Part shown: in pieces, positions 1 to 5,080 of the stretch | Layout: each line of letters begins with the position of its first letter | Position numbering within the stretch: the stretch's first letter is position 1 | Source of the DNA: Candidatus Aminicenantota bacterium | GTDB lineage: Bacteria; Acidobacteriota; UBA4820; DSQY01 | NCBI GenBank assembly: GCA_027365515.1 | Contig: DAHXMK010000383.1 | Location: forward strand, 1-5,433 | Direction: 5' to 3' | Length of the DNA: 5,433 nucleotides | Notes under the pieces: model-generated | Databases searched by the model: none | What the model was told of the DNA's origin: nothing | What the model saw: the letters and a program-made list of their open reading frames with translations, nothing else | Made by a program: the position numbers and the translations under genes

Positions 1-1
1 C

Positions 2-796
2 TCCGAGAAGGCCGACAAGGATGCCAACATCTATAACGTCACCATCGAGGCGCAGGTGAACGAGGGGAGCCTCGAACACGACCTCGACTCCCTGGGCATC
101 CTCATGCGCAGGATGAAAATGCCGAGGGTGGCAGTCGCGATCAATGAGAGCGGGCAGGAAGCCTCGGCCACGCTCTTGCGAATGCTCAAGGACAAGGGCT
201 TCAACGTCGTTGACACCGGCGACCTCCAAGAGGGCTTTTACGGAATGCAGGAGGGCGCCCAATCGGACCTCTTGAAGAAGTACGGTGCAGAAGTCGTCAT
301 CCTCGGGGCGCTGAAGGGCGGCGCGGGCGGCAGCGTGGGCAATTCCAACCTCATCTCCTTCCAGGCAAGCCTTTCGCTCAAGGCGATTCAGACCGACACG
401 CGGCACGTTCTAGGAACATCCAGCGGCAGCGGCAAGGCCGTTCACGTCGGCGAGGAGGGCATGGCCCAGGCCGCCCGCCAGGCCGCGACGATCGCCGGCA
501 ACGACATCATCCGCCAGATAACCGCCCAGTGGTCGAAGGAGGTCTCATCCTCCAGGCAGATAGTGCTCGTTCTCCGGGGCGCGTCGTCCGACGAGGCGTC
601 TCAATTCGCCTCGAAGCTCCAGAAGGAGGGCCGGGGCGTTCAGGACGTCGTGGTCCATTCGGCTTCGGAGGAGGGCGCCGAGCTTGAAGTCTCGATGCAG
701 GGCGACGCGTCCGACCTGGCTCAGGAGGCAAAGAAGCTCTTCCCCGGCTGGCGCGTCGTTTCGCAGACCGCCGCCCGTTTGACATTGGCGAGGTAA
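2..796 (+). CDS. FlgT/LPP20-like periplasmic protein, 3' part (5' end outside the window)
   Basis: The frame is open to the left edge, so this is the C-terminal 264 residues of a longer protein; the in-frame GTG at 56 lies inside a conserved-looking segment and is probably not the start. Visible residues 10-19 (IYNVTIEAQV) resemble the closing strand of FlgT N-terminal/LPP20-type domains. From about residue 40 (MPRVAVAI) a CsgG/FlgT-middle-like alpha/beta domain follows, with a strand-helix-strand pattern that includes GFNVVDTGDL and GAEVVILGAL. From about residue 184 (RQIVLVLRG) to the end there is a compact domain of roughly 80 residues whose predicted strands suggest a ferredoxin-like fold. 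No catalytic motif is seen. The next gene starts 33 nt downstream and carries CsgG plus FlgT-C-like domains, so the two are probably co-transcribed and act together in the periplasm or at the outer membrane. The family assignment is by pattern recognition and the exact role is unknown. Confidence 0.75.
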   Translation, partial: SEKADKDANIYNVTIEAQVNEGSLEHDLDSLGILMRRMKMPRVAVAINESGQEASATLLRMLKDKGFNVVDTGDLQEGFYGMQEGAQSDLLKKYGAEVVILGALKGGAGGSVGNSNLISFQASLSLKAIQTDTRHVLGTSSGSGKAVHVGEEGMAQAARQAATIAGNDIIRQITAQWSKEVSSSRQIVLVLRGASSDEASQFASKLQKEGRGVQDVVVHSASEEGAELEVSMQGDASDLAQEAKKLFPGWRVVSQTAARLTLAR

Positions 797-816
797 AGAA
801 GCTATTCTTGAAACGT

Positions 817-823
817 GAGGGAG
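817..823 (+). promoter_or_regulatory. Ribosome binding site deciding the start of the CsgG-domain gene
   Basis: GAGGGAG lies 6 nt upstream of ATG 830. An in-frame GTG at 815 would extend the protein by five residues (MREQT), but it overlaps this Shine-Dalgarno sequence and would also blunt the signal peptide. ATG 830 is therefore preferred. Confidence 0.8.
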
Positions 824-829
824 CAGACC

Positions 830-1723
830 ATGAAGAAGACGATAGCTTTGGTGGCTTTGGTAGTCCTGGCGCTGGCCGCTGTCTCGGCGGCGGCGCAGCA
901 GAAACCGAGGATCGCCGTGATCAAAATGGAGAACAAGTCCCCTTACGGCGGCGCGAACCTCGGGCCGGCGCTCGAAGACTGGCTGGTCCAGGGGCTGGTA
1001 CAGTCCGGCAAGTTCCGCGTCATGGAGCGCAAGGATCTCGACACGGTCCTGAGCGAGCAGAGCCTGTCGCTCTCGGGGGCGGTTGACGAAAAGACGGCCG
1101 TTCAGGTCGGCAAGCTCCTGGGCTGCCAGTTGGTCATTATCGGAGCGGTCACCGACTTTTCGAAGCACAAAACCGAGGCTCACGGCCTCTTCAAGCTGGG
1201 CTTCGACGTGGGCAAGACGACGGCGGAAGGCACCGTCAACCTGAAGCTCATCAATACCACAACGGCTGAAATCGTTTACACCGGGCAGGAGCAGGGCAAG
1301 CACTCGTTCGCCAACGTCTCCGTCGCCAGCTTCGGCGGCGGCGTCGAATGGGACGAGTCGCAGGCCCGCCAGATCTTCGAGCCGGCCGTCAAGCGCCTAG
1401 TTGACGCCATCGTCCAAAGCGCCGGGAATATCGAGGAAAGCCTTGGCTCGGCGGGAGCGGTCTCAGGCAAAGTTGCCAAGGTCGGCGAAGGCAAAATATA
1501 CATCAGTTTGGGCTCCATTGACGGCATCAAGGCTGGAGACACGATGACGCTGACCCGCGTCGGGGAGACGATAACCGACCCGGACACCGGCAAGGTCCTG
1601 GGGCAGGAGAAGACAAGCCTCGGCACGTTCACGGTGACCAAGGTCGTCGGCGACCACCTCGCGATCGGCGTAGCCAACAGCAGCGTCCACCCGCAGGTCG
1701 GCGACGTGGTCGAGAAGCAGTAG
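830..1723 (+). CDS. Secreted CsgG-domain protein with a FlgT C-terminal-like domain
   Basis: 297 residues from ATG 830. Residues 1-22 form a Sec signal peptide: KK, then a long Ala/Leu/Val core, with predicted cleavage after SAAA and before QQ. No lipobox cysteine is present, so unlike CsgG itself this is probably a soluble periplasmic protein. Residues about 25-205 match the CsgG/TolB-N-like fold: PRIAVIKMEN, the ALEDWLVQGLVQSGKFRVMERKDL-type helix-strand region, then GCQLVIIGAVTDF. Residues about 209-297 resemble the FlgT C-terminal domain (GKIYISLGSIDGIKAGD, then DPDTGKVLGQ). In Vibrio, FlgT builds the flagellar H-ring, while CsgG-like proteins assist outer-membrane export or assembly; either kind of role is possible here. 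The gene follows the FlgT/LPP20-like gene by 33 nt and is followed by a strong hairpin, so it probably ends the operon. The domain calls are fairly secure and the cellular role is inferred. Confidence 0.85.
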   Translation: MKKTIALVALVVLALAAVSAAAQQKPRIAVIKMENKSPYGGANLGPALEDWLVQGLVQSGKFRVMERKDLDTVLSEQSLSLSGAVDEKTAVQVGKLLGCQLVIIGAVTDFSKHKTEAHGLFKLGFDVGKTTAEGTVNLKLINTTTAEIVYTGQEQGKHSFANVSVASFGGGVEWDESQARQIFEPAVKRLVDAIVQSAGNIEESLGSAGAVSGKVAKVGEGKIYISLGSIDGIKAGDTMTLTRVGETITDPDTGKVLGQEKTSLGTFTVTKVVGDHLAIGVANSSVHPQVGDVVEKQ

Positions 1724-1741
1724 CCTCATGGAATTCCAACT

Positions 1742-1773
1742 GGCGCTCCGCGCCGCTTCGGGCGCGGGGCGCC
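1742..1773 (+). terminator. Strong GC hairpin, probable terminator after the CsgG/FlgT gene pair
   Basis: Arms GGCGCTCCGCGCC (1742-1754) and GGCGCGGGGCGCC (1761-1773) pair over 13 bp with one G-U wobble, around the loop GCTTCG; a register with a UUCG tetraloop is also possible. It starts 18 nt after the stop codon. Only a short TTTT occurs, 10 nt beyond the stem (1784-1787), so it is not a textbook intrinsic terminator. It could also be an mRNA 3'-end stabiliser or attenuator ahead of the phosphatidyltransferase gene. Confidence 0.6.
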
Positions 1774-1813
1774 TCCTGACCTCATTTTCCAAGGCGAATT
1801 TTGCGAGGGCAGA

Positions 1814-2365
1814 TTGACTGTAGCCAATTTCCTGAGCATCCTTCGCATGGGCCTCATCCCTTTCTTTCTCATGGCCATGGTCTATGGCCATTACATCCTG
1901 GGGCTCATGATATTCGCTGGCGCCGGAGTCACCGACGCGCTTGACGGCCTCATCGCGAGGTTCTTCAACCAGAAGACATCCCTTGGCGCCTTCCTCGATC
2001 CGATGGCCGACAAGCTGATGCTGACATCAACCTACATCGCGCTGACGCTTCAAAACATCGGGCTGCCGTACACCATCCCGGTCTGGCTCCCGATTCTCAC
2101 TATCTGCCGAGACGTAGTGATTGTCCTGATGGCGCTGCTCCTCTATCTCCAATCGGATGTGACGAAATTTCCCCCGAGCTGGCAGGGCAAGTTCACCACC
2201 TTCTTCCAGATAGCTTTCGCCGTGGCATGCCTCATCAAAAACGCATACGGTTTTCCGGAAGCCTTCCTGGAAGTCCTCCTCTGGGTCGTCGTTTTCTTCA
2301 CCGCCTACTCGGGGCTTCACTATTTATGGCGGGCCAAATCACTCATCGGCGCCAGCGAAGCATGA
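1814..2365 (+). CDS. pgsA: CDP-alcohol phosphatidyltransferase, phosphatidylglycerophosphate synthase type
   Basis: 183 residues, the usual length for PgsA. The full CDP-alcohol phosphotransferase signature D-x2-DG-x2-AR-x8-G-x3-D-x3-D is present without a mismatch at residues 41-66 (D41, D44, G45, A48, R49, G58, D62, D66); these residues bind metal and CDP-diacylglycerol. Several hydrophobic segments give the expected multi-pass inner-membrane protein. The N-terminus (VANFLSILRMGLIP) matches family starts, which supports the TTG start at 1814 with GAGGG at 1805-1809 just upstream. The likely reaction is CDP-diacylglycerol plus glycerol 3-phosphate to phosphatidylglycerophosphate, on the way to phosphatidylglycerol and cardiolipin. 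A CLS_cap-type cardiolipin synthase or another CDP-alcohol transferase cannot be excluded, because the motif does not fix the acceptor. The gene overlaps the DUF192 lipoprotein gene by 4 nt and appears to lead the operon. Confidence 0.88.
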   Translation: MTVANFLSILRMGLIPFFLMAMVYGHYILGLMIFAGAGVTDALDGLIARFFNQKTSLGAFLDPMADKLMLTSTYIALTLQNIGLPYTIPVWLPILTICRDVVIVLMALLLYLQSDVTKFPPSWQGKFTTFFQIAFAVACLIKNAYGFPEAFLEVLLWVVVFFTAYSGLHYLWRAKSLIGASEA

Positions 2366-2853
2366 GAATCCGAACGCAGGCCATCCTGGCCGTTATGATT
2401 ATCGTGATGCTTTCCGCCTGCGGCGGATCAACGGCGCCGGCCGCGAGCGCCGAGTCCCCCGCCCGGACTCCGGCGCAAGCTCCCATCGTGATCTTTCCCG
2501 ACGGCCACAGGGTGAACGTCACTCTTGCCACCGATCCGGAGTCGCAGGCGCGCGGCCTGATGTTCGTTGACCATCTCCCCGACGACCAGGGAATGCTCTT
2601 CCTCTTCAACGAGGATTCGGCGCGCTCCTTCTGGATGAAGAACTGCGAGATGGCGATAGACATGATCTGGCTCGACGCGTCCAACAAGATAGTTGACATA
2701 ACGAACAGCGCTCCGCCCTGCCAGAGCGACCCGTGCCCCGAATACAAGCCGAAGGCCCCGTGCCGCAACGTCCTCGAAGTAAGAGGCGGCTTGGCGAAGG
2801 AACACTCCCTCCACCCCGGCGATACGCTCGTCGTCATCAATTCAAATGGATAG
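2362..2853 (+). CDS. DUF192 family lipoprotein
   Basis: 163 residues from ATG 2362, which overlaps the previous stop as ATGA and so points to translational coupling. An upstream in-frame start at 2227 lies wholly inside the phosphatidyltransferase gene and would bury the signal peptide, so it is rejected. Residues 1-20 form a type II signal peptide ending in lipobox LSAC, with Cys20 as the lipidation site. Residues 21-40 are an Ala/Pro/Ser-rich linker. From about residue 45 the DUF192 domain is clear: ARGLMFVDHLPDDQGMLFLF, then SFWMKNCEMAIDMIWLD, IVDI, and near the end VLEVRGG and HPGDTLVV. Because Gly-Gly follows the cysteine and there is no Asp at +2, outer-membrane sorting is likely if Lol rules apply. 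The domain is widespread in bacteria and archaea and its biochemical function is not established. An extra PCQSDPCPEYKPKAPC segment holds three cysteines, which might form disulfides in the periplasm. Confidence 0.88.
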   Translation: MRIRTQAILAVMIIVMLSACGGSTAPAASAESPARTPAQAPIVIFPDGHRVNVTLATDPESQARGLMFVDHLPDDQGMLFLFNEDSARSFWMKNCEMAIDMIWLDASNKIVDITNSAPPCQSDPCPEYKPKAPCRNVLEVRGGLAKEHSLHPGDTLVVINSNG

Positions 2854-2859
2854 CCGGCC

Positions 2860-3414
2860 ATGAAACCGGGCAAGCTCCACGTTTATACCGGCGACGGCAA
2901 AGGCAAGACGACCTCCTGCATCGGCCTCGCCGTGCGGGCCGTGGGCGCCGGCAAGCGAGTCGCCCTAATTCAATTCGACAAGGGGTTCGACGGAACGAAC
3001 GAGCACTACTCCGAGCGCAAGGTTCTAAGGAAGTTGGACGGGCTGAGCCTCGAACCGACGGGCCTCGAACGGATCAAGCCGGACGGGACTTTCCGCTTCG
3101 GCGTCCTTCCCGGCGACGTTGAGGAGGCCAAGCGCGGCCTCGCGCTCGCGGCGCGGGCGGCGGTATCGTCCGATTTTGATCTCGTCATCCTAGATGAGAT
3201 ACTTTCAGCTCAGCAGTACCATCTCGTCAGTGAGGATGATCTCCTCGGCATCCTCAAGCGCTGGGATGAGGCCAAGCGCCCGTGCGAGCTTGTCCTTTCA
3301 GGCAGAACGCGCCTGAAGTCGGTCGTGGAACGCGCCGACCTCGTCACCGAGATGAAAAAGATCAAGCATTACTTCGACCAAGGTGTCGAAGCTCGCGAGG
3401 GAATCGAATTCTAG
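2860..3414 (+). CDS. cobO: Cob(I)yrinic acid a,c-diamide (corrinoid) adenosyltransferase
   Basis: 184 residues, close to the usual BtuR/CobO/CobA (CobA-type ATR) length of about 170-200. The P-loop TGDGKGKTT sits at residues 10-18, directly after the first strand (LHVYTG). Further family marks are the VALIQFDKG strand, the Walker-B-like DLVILDEI, the LVLSGRT turn, and the C-terminal block ADLVTEMKKIKHYFDQGVEAREGIEF (written as ADLVTEM, IKH, GIEF). The enzyme transfers the 5'-deoxyadenosyl group of ATP to Co(I) corrinoid, giving the coenzyme B12 form, in the cytoplasm. No other cobalamin gene lies in the window, so it may serve salvage or be an orphan in an envelope operon. The gap to the lipoprotein stop is 6 nt and the Shine-Dalgarno sequence is weak (GGA at 2848-2850), so expression probably relies on coupling. 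Its stop TAG directly abuts the ATG of the signal peptidase gene. Confidence 0.93.
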   Translation: MKPGKLHVYTGDGKGKTTSCIGLAVRAVGAGKRVALIQFDKGFDGTNEHYSERKVLRKLDGLSLEPTGLERIKPDGTFRFGVLPGDVEEAKRGLALAARAAVSSDFDLVILDEILSAQQYHLVSEDDLLGILKRWDEAKRPCELVLSGRTRLKSVVERADLVTEMKKIKHYFDQGVEAREGIEF

Positions 3415-3912
3415 ATGGCGAAGTCCAAGCTTCAGGAGTTCTTCTTCCCGAGCCTCACCCCACAGTTTCTTCTCAGAGCCGCCGCCGTCGCGCTCTGCGC
3501 CTACCTCTTCTTCGGCCACCTTCTGGTCCCAATGTTCATTAGGGGCAAAAGCATGGAGCCGACATACAAGGACGGCGGTTTCACCTTCTGCTGGACGCCA
3601 AGCTACCTCTTCCACCCGCCGAGGCGGTTCGACGTCGTCGCCGTGAAGCTCGCCGGGCGCGAGGTCGTTTACCTCAAGCGCGTAGTCGCCCTTGAGGGCG
3701 AGAAGGTTGAATTTCGGGGCGGCGTTCTTCTGGTTGATGGGAAGCCGCTCGACGAACCCTACGTGAAATACCGCTTCCCCTGGGACTTGGCGCCAAGAAA
3801 AGTGGAGCCAGGCTGCGTCTATCTAGTGGGGGACAACCGCGGGATGCCGATAGAGGAACACGACTTCGGCCAAGCGCCGGTCTCCCGAATACTGGGAAAA
3901 CCCATTTGGTAG
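3415..3912 (+). CDS. lepB: Signal peptidase I (S26 family), short form
   Basis: 165 residues, compact compared with E. coli LepB (324) and nearer to Gram-positive and short proteobacterial forms. One membrane anchor (about residues 18-41) is followed by the catalytic box GKSMEPT with nucleophile Ser46, the strand RRFDVVAVK, and YLKRVVALEGEKVE with general-base Lys88. Box E begins GDNR (139-142). It should cut signal peptides off exported proteins on the periplasmic face of the inner membrane. Oddly, the usual S-x-D-S-R that follows GDNR is replaced: the text reads GDNRGMPIEEHDFG, which aligns without a gap to the E. coli segment but has Glu for Asp and His for Arg. The catalytic Ser/Lys pair is intact, so an active, diverged subfamily is likely. 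ATG 3415 follows the adenosyltransferase stop without a gap; GAGGGA at 3397-3402 lies 12 nt upstream. Confidence 0.92.
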   Translation: MAKSKLQEFFFPSLTPQFLLRAAAVALCAYLFFGHLLVPMFIRGKSMEPTYKDGGFTFCWTPSYLFHPPRRFDVVAVKLAGREVVYLKRVVALEGEKVEFRGGVLLVDGKPLDEPYVKYRFPWDLAPRKVEPGCVYLVGDNRGMPIEEHDFGQAPVSRILGKPIW

Positions 3913-3919
3913 AAATCGT

Positions 3920-3939
3920 CCGGCCTAGGTTAAGGCCGG
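3920..3939 (+). other. Small intergenic hairpin between the signal peptidase gene and the downstream gene
   Basis: CCGGCCT (3920-3926) and AGGCCGG (3933-3939) form a perfect 7-bp stem with a 6-nt loop, 7 nt after the signal peptidase stop. No T-run follows, so it is a poor intrinsic terminator. It may be an RNA processing or stability element, or a partial attenuator inside the operon. Confidence 0.4.
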
Positions 3940-3948
3940 CCGTCTCCT

Positions 3949-3952
3949 GGAG
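3949..3952 (+). promoter_or_regulatory. Ribosome binding site deciding the start at 3959
   Basis: GGAG lies 6 nt before ATG 3959. The TTG at 3956, in frame and one codon earlier, would be only 3 nt from it, so ATG 3959 is the likelier start. Confidence 0.65.
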
Positions 3953-3958
3953 AAATTG

Positions 3959-4474
3959 ATGAAACCGTCGGCCGACAGAAACAACAAGAGGCTCATCGCC
4001 GGAGCGGTATTGGCCGTGCTCGTGCTGTCTTCGGCCTACTGCTTCGCCCACATCGAGGAGTGGCGCGTCAAGGGACGATTCAAGGCTCTGGCGGAATGGG
4101 TTGACAAGGAGCCCGGCGAACAGCCCATGGAGTCACTATTGAAGGCCGCCGCCGCGCGGAAGATTTTCGCCGACCCGTGCGAATTCGAGCTCGAATCTTA
4201 CAAAGTTTCGGCCAAGGTGTCGCTTCAGGAGATCATCGGTTACGCCGCAAAAGGCAGAGAGCTTTTCTCGGAGCTGACCCTCAAGTTCTACGACGTGACG
4301 GTCGTTTTCCCCGAAAAGGGCGACGCCGAGGTGACCGCCACCGCCCGCCTCACTGGGAAAAAGGCGGGCGGCGAAGCGATCAACGAGACCCACGAAATCG
4401 AATGCTCTCTCAGCAAAACCGGCGACGGCTGGCGCTTCACCAAAATCAAAGCCGTCGAAGTGCTGAAGAAATAG
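3959..4474 (+). CDS. Membrane-anchored or secreted protein of unknown function, possibly NTF2-like
   Basis: 171 residues from ATG 3959. After a basic N-terminus (KPSADRNNKR) a hydrophobic segment at residues 12-30 acts as a membrane anchor or signal peptide; a cleavage after YCFA is conceivable. The rest is soluble and charged: a helical part (residues about 32-75, including RFKALAEWVDKEP), then a strand-rich part with alternating polar and hydrophobic residues (LTLKFYDVTVVF, AEVTATARLTG, THEIECSLSKTGDGWRFTKIKAVEV). A helix pair followed by a curved sheet ending in a DGWRF-type strand is what SnoaL/NTF2-like proteins show, so I suggest that fold with caution. No catalytic residues are identifiable. 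Its codon usage matches the genes upstream, so it belongs to the native chromosome. It is the last confident gene before the composition change and may be the tail of the operon or have its own transcript. Confidence 0.75.
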   Translation: MKPSADRNNKRLIAGAVLAVLVLSSAYCFAHIEEWRVKGRFKALAEWVDKEPGEQPMESLLKAAAARKIFADPCEFELESYKVSAKVSLQEIIGYAAKGRELFSELTLKFYDVTVVFPEKGDAEVTATARLTGKKAGGEAINETHEIECSLSKTGDGWRFTKIKAVEVLKK

Positions 4475-4478
4475 GGCC

Positions 4479-4524
4479 ACTCAACAATAGTTGCGCGGAA
4501 CGCCTGATATCTGTTGAGCGTTCC
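4479..4524. repeat. Overlapping alternative inverted repeats just after the operon
   Basis: CTCAACA (4480-4486) pairs with TGTTGAG (4512-4518), and GGAACGC (4497-4503) pairs with GCGTTCC (4518-4524). The second pair starts in the loop of the first and they share one base, so the two stems compete. ACTCAAC (4479) and GTTGAGC (4513) also fit the attC core consensus RYYYAAC/GTTRRRY, but the span is only 41 bp. No T-run follows, so a terminator is unlikely in the strict sense. The position, 5 nt after the last operon stop, coincides with the change in composition. Confidence 0.35.
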
Positions 4525-4536
4525 CCTGCCACAAGA

Positions 4537-4749
4537 TCAACCGTCCGCCCAGGATACTTCAGTGGCCGCGTTAGGATCGTCGCTCTTGCATCGTGCGATG
4601 AAGGCTGTGACCGATGTCGCCAACTCTTCAACCATCTTTTGGTTGCTTCGAAAATTGGCGCTAGCAGTGAAAGGCAATTTCGCAAGGATCGCATTTGTTT
4701 GATAATCCCGGAGAACGAATGTGCCGGCAAAGCGACCGTGTCCAGCCAT
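4537..4749 (-). CDS. Possible small protein of unknown function
   Basis: A minus-strand ORF of 70 residues from ATG 4749, extendable to a TTG at 4782. The translation looks natural rather than like a shadow: MAGHGRFAGTFVLRDYQ at the start, mixed helical and strand residues, no Arg/Pro-rich runs, and varied codons. The ribosome binding site is weak (TGGGG a few nt before the ATG, in minus-strand reading). It is opposite in orientation to everything else in the window. An antiparallel plus-strand ORF of 62 residues from a TTG at 4514 covers most of the same DNA and also looks acceptable, so neither can be called firmly. I recognise no family. Confidence 0.3.
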   Translation of the reverse strand: MAGHGRFAGTFVLRDYQTNAILAKLPFTASANFRSNQKMVEELATSVTAFIARCKSDDPNAATEVSWADG

Positions 4750-4845
4750 AACCCCAAACGGGCAAAAAAAACCTACAGCCAATGCTTGTGTACCCGTATC
4801 CTACTCCCCTTGAGGTTGTAGCCACCATTAAGACATACGTTCGTC

Positions 4846-4959
4846 ATGTCAGAGATGTGGAAGATTGCAGACGAAGAGATTGCGGGCGAAGTGCGGATGT
4901 GGACGGCAAAGCGGCGGGCGGAGGCAATCCCCCTTGCCCCCGCCCGTTTGGTGCACTGA
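4846..4959 (+). CDS. Possible 37-residue ORF, perhaps the 3' end of a frameshifted small gene
   Basis: ATG 4846 to TGA 4957. The peptide begins MSEMWKIADEEIAGEV and is charged and probably helical; first codon positions are rich in purines, as in real genes. There is no convincing Shine-Dalgarno sequence. In the next frame, an ORF from ATG 4782 starts with a plausible peptide (MLVYPYPTPLEVVATI) but turns into Arg/Gly/Cys-rich nonsense exactly where this frame becomes sensible. That pattern suggests one gene of about 60 residues (4782-4959) broken by a single indel near 4846-4856, or a sequencing error there. It stops 15 nt before the first GTTAGGC repeat. A minus-strand ORF (4773-4985) covers the same DNA and remains an alternative. 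Confidence 0.25.
   Translation: MSEMWKIADEEIAGEVRMWTAKRRAEAIPLAPARLVH
4915..4946 (+). other. GC-rich hairpin
   Basis: CGGGCGGAGGC (4915-4925) pairs with GCCCCCGCCCG (4936-4946): 10 of 11 positions, with one A-C mismatch and a 10-nt loop. It is followed by TTT only. It lies inside the 3' half of the weak 37-residue ORF, so it may be a terminator-like or structural RNA element rather than coding sequence. Confidence 0.4.
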
Positions 4960-4969
4960 AGGTGCGTGG

Positions 4970-5005
4970 CCAGGTTAGGCGACACCGCGCTATCGCCTAA
5001 CTTGG
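4970..5005. repeat. Palindrome 1 with integron-like core heptamers
   Basis: CCAGGTTAGGCGA (4970-4982) and TCGCCTAACTTGG (4993-5005) form a 13-bp stem with a single G-U wobble and a 10-nt loop. It contains GTTAGGC (4974-4980, consensus GTTRRRY) and GCCTAAC (4995-5001, consensus RYYYAAC). A related palindrome lies about 107 nt downstream. It could be the junction between two adjacent attC-like sites, or a stand-alone palindromic repeat. Confidence 0.6.
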
Positions 5006-5008
5006 AGG

Positions 5009-5055
5009 GGCAAGAAGTTGACTCGGCGCATGGGGCTGACTATCATGGACTTGCC
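5009..5055. other. Inverted repeat GGCAAG/CTTGCC between the two palindromes
   Basis: GGCAAG (5009-5014) and CTTGCC (5050-5055) are perfectly complementary across 35 nt. By itself this is a weak signal. It matters because it nests between the palindromes at 4970 and 5082 and next to the hairpin at 5064, so the whole of 4970-5109 could fold as a row of stems. Confidence 0.3.
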
Positions 5056-5063
5056 GAACTGGG

Positions 5064-5080
5064 CTGGGAAACGATCCCAG
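5064..5080 (+). other. Short hairpin CTGGGA/TCCCAG
   Basis: CTGGGA (5064-5069) and TCCCAG (5075-5080) make a perfect 6-bp stem with loop AACGA. It ends immediately before the second palindrome and has no T-run. Confidence 0.35.

Noticed and set aside
545..1303. Long minus-strand ORF of 252 codons opposite the CsgG-domain gene
   Set aside because: It spans two convincing plus-strand genes, its translation is rich in Arg/Leu as GC-rich antisense frames usually are, and no family is recognisable.
2227..2361. N-terminal extension of the DUF192 protein to 2227
   Set aside because: It lies fully within the phosphatidyltransferase gene and would place 45 Arg-rich residues before a clear lipoprotein signal peptide starting at 2362.
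3920..3939. Intrinsic terminator after the signal peptidase gene
   Set aside because: The 7-bp stem has no following T-tract and the next gene begins 20 nt later with a good ribosome binding site, so a plain terminator is not supported.
4570..4576. GTTAGGA in the context GCGTTAGGAT as another attC core
   Set aside because: The last base is A where a pyrimidine is required and no matching RYYYAAC partner lies at a suitable distance upstream.
4773..4985. Minus-strand ORF of 70 codons starting with GTG inside palindrome 1
   Set aside because: It starts in a repeat, shares the DNA of the plus-strand ORF with better codon pattern, and has a weak, low-complexity translation; kept only as an alternative.
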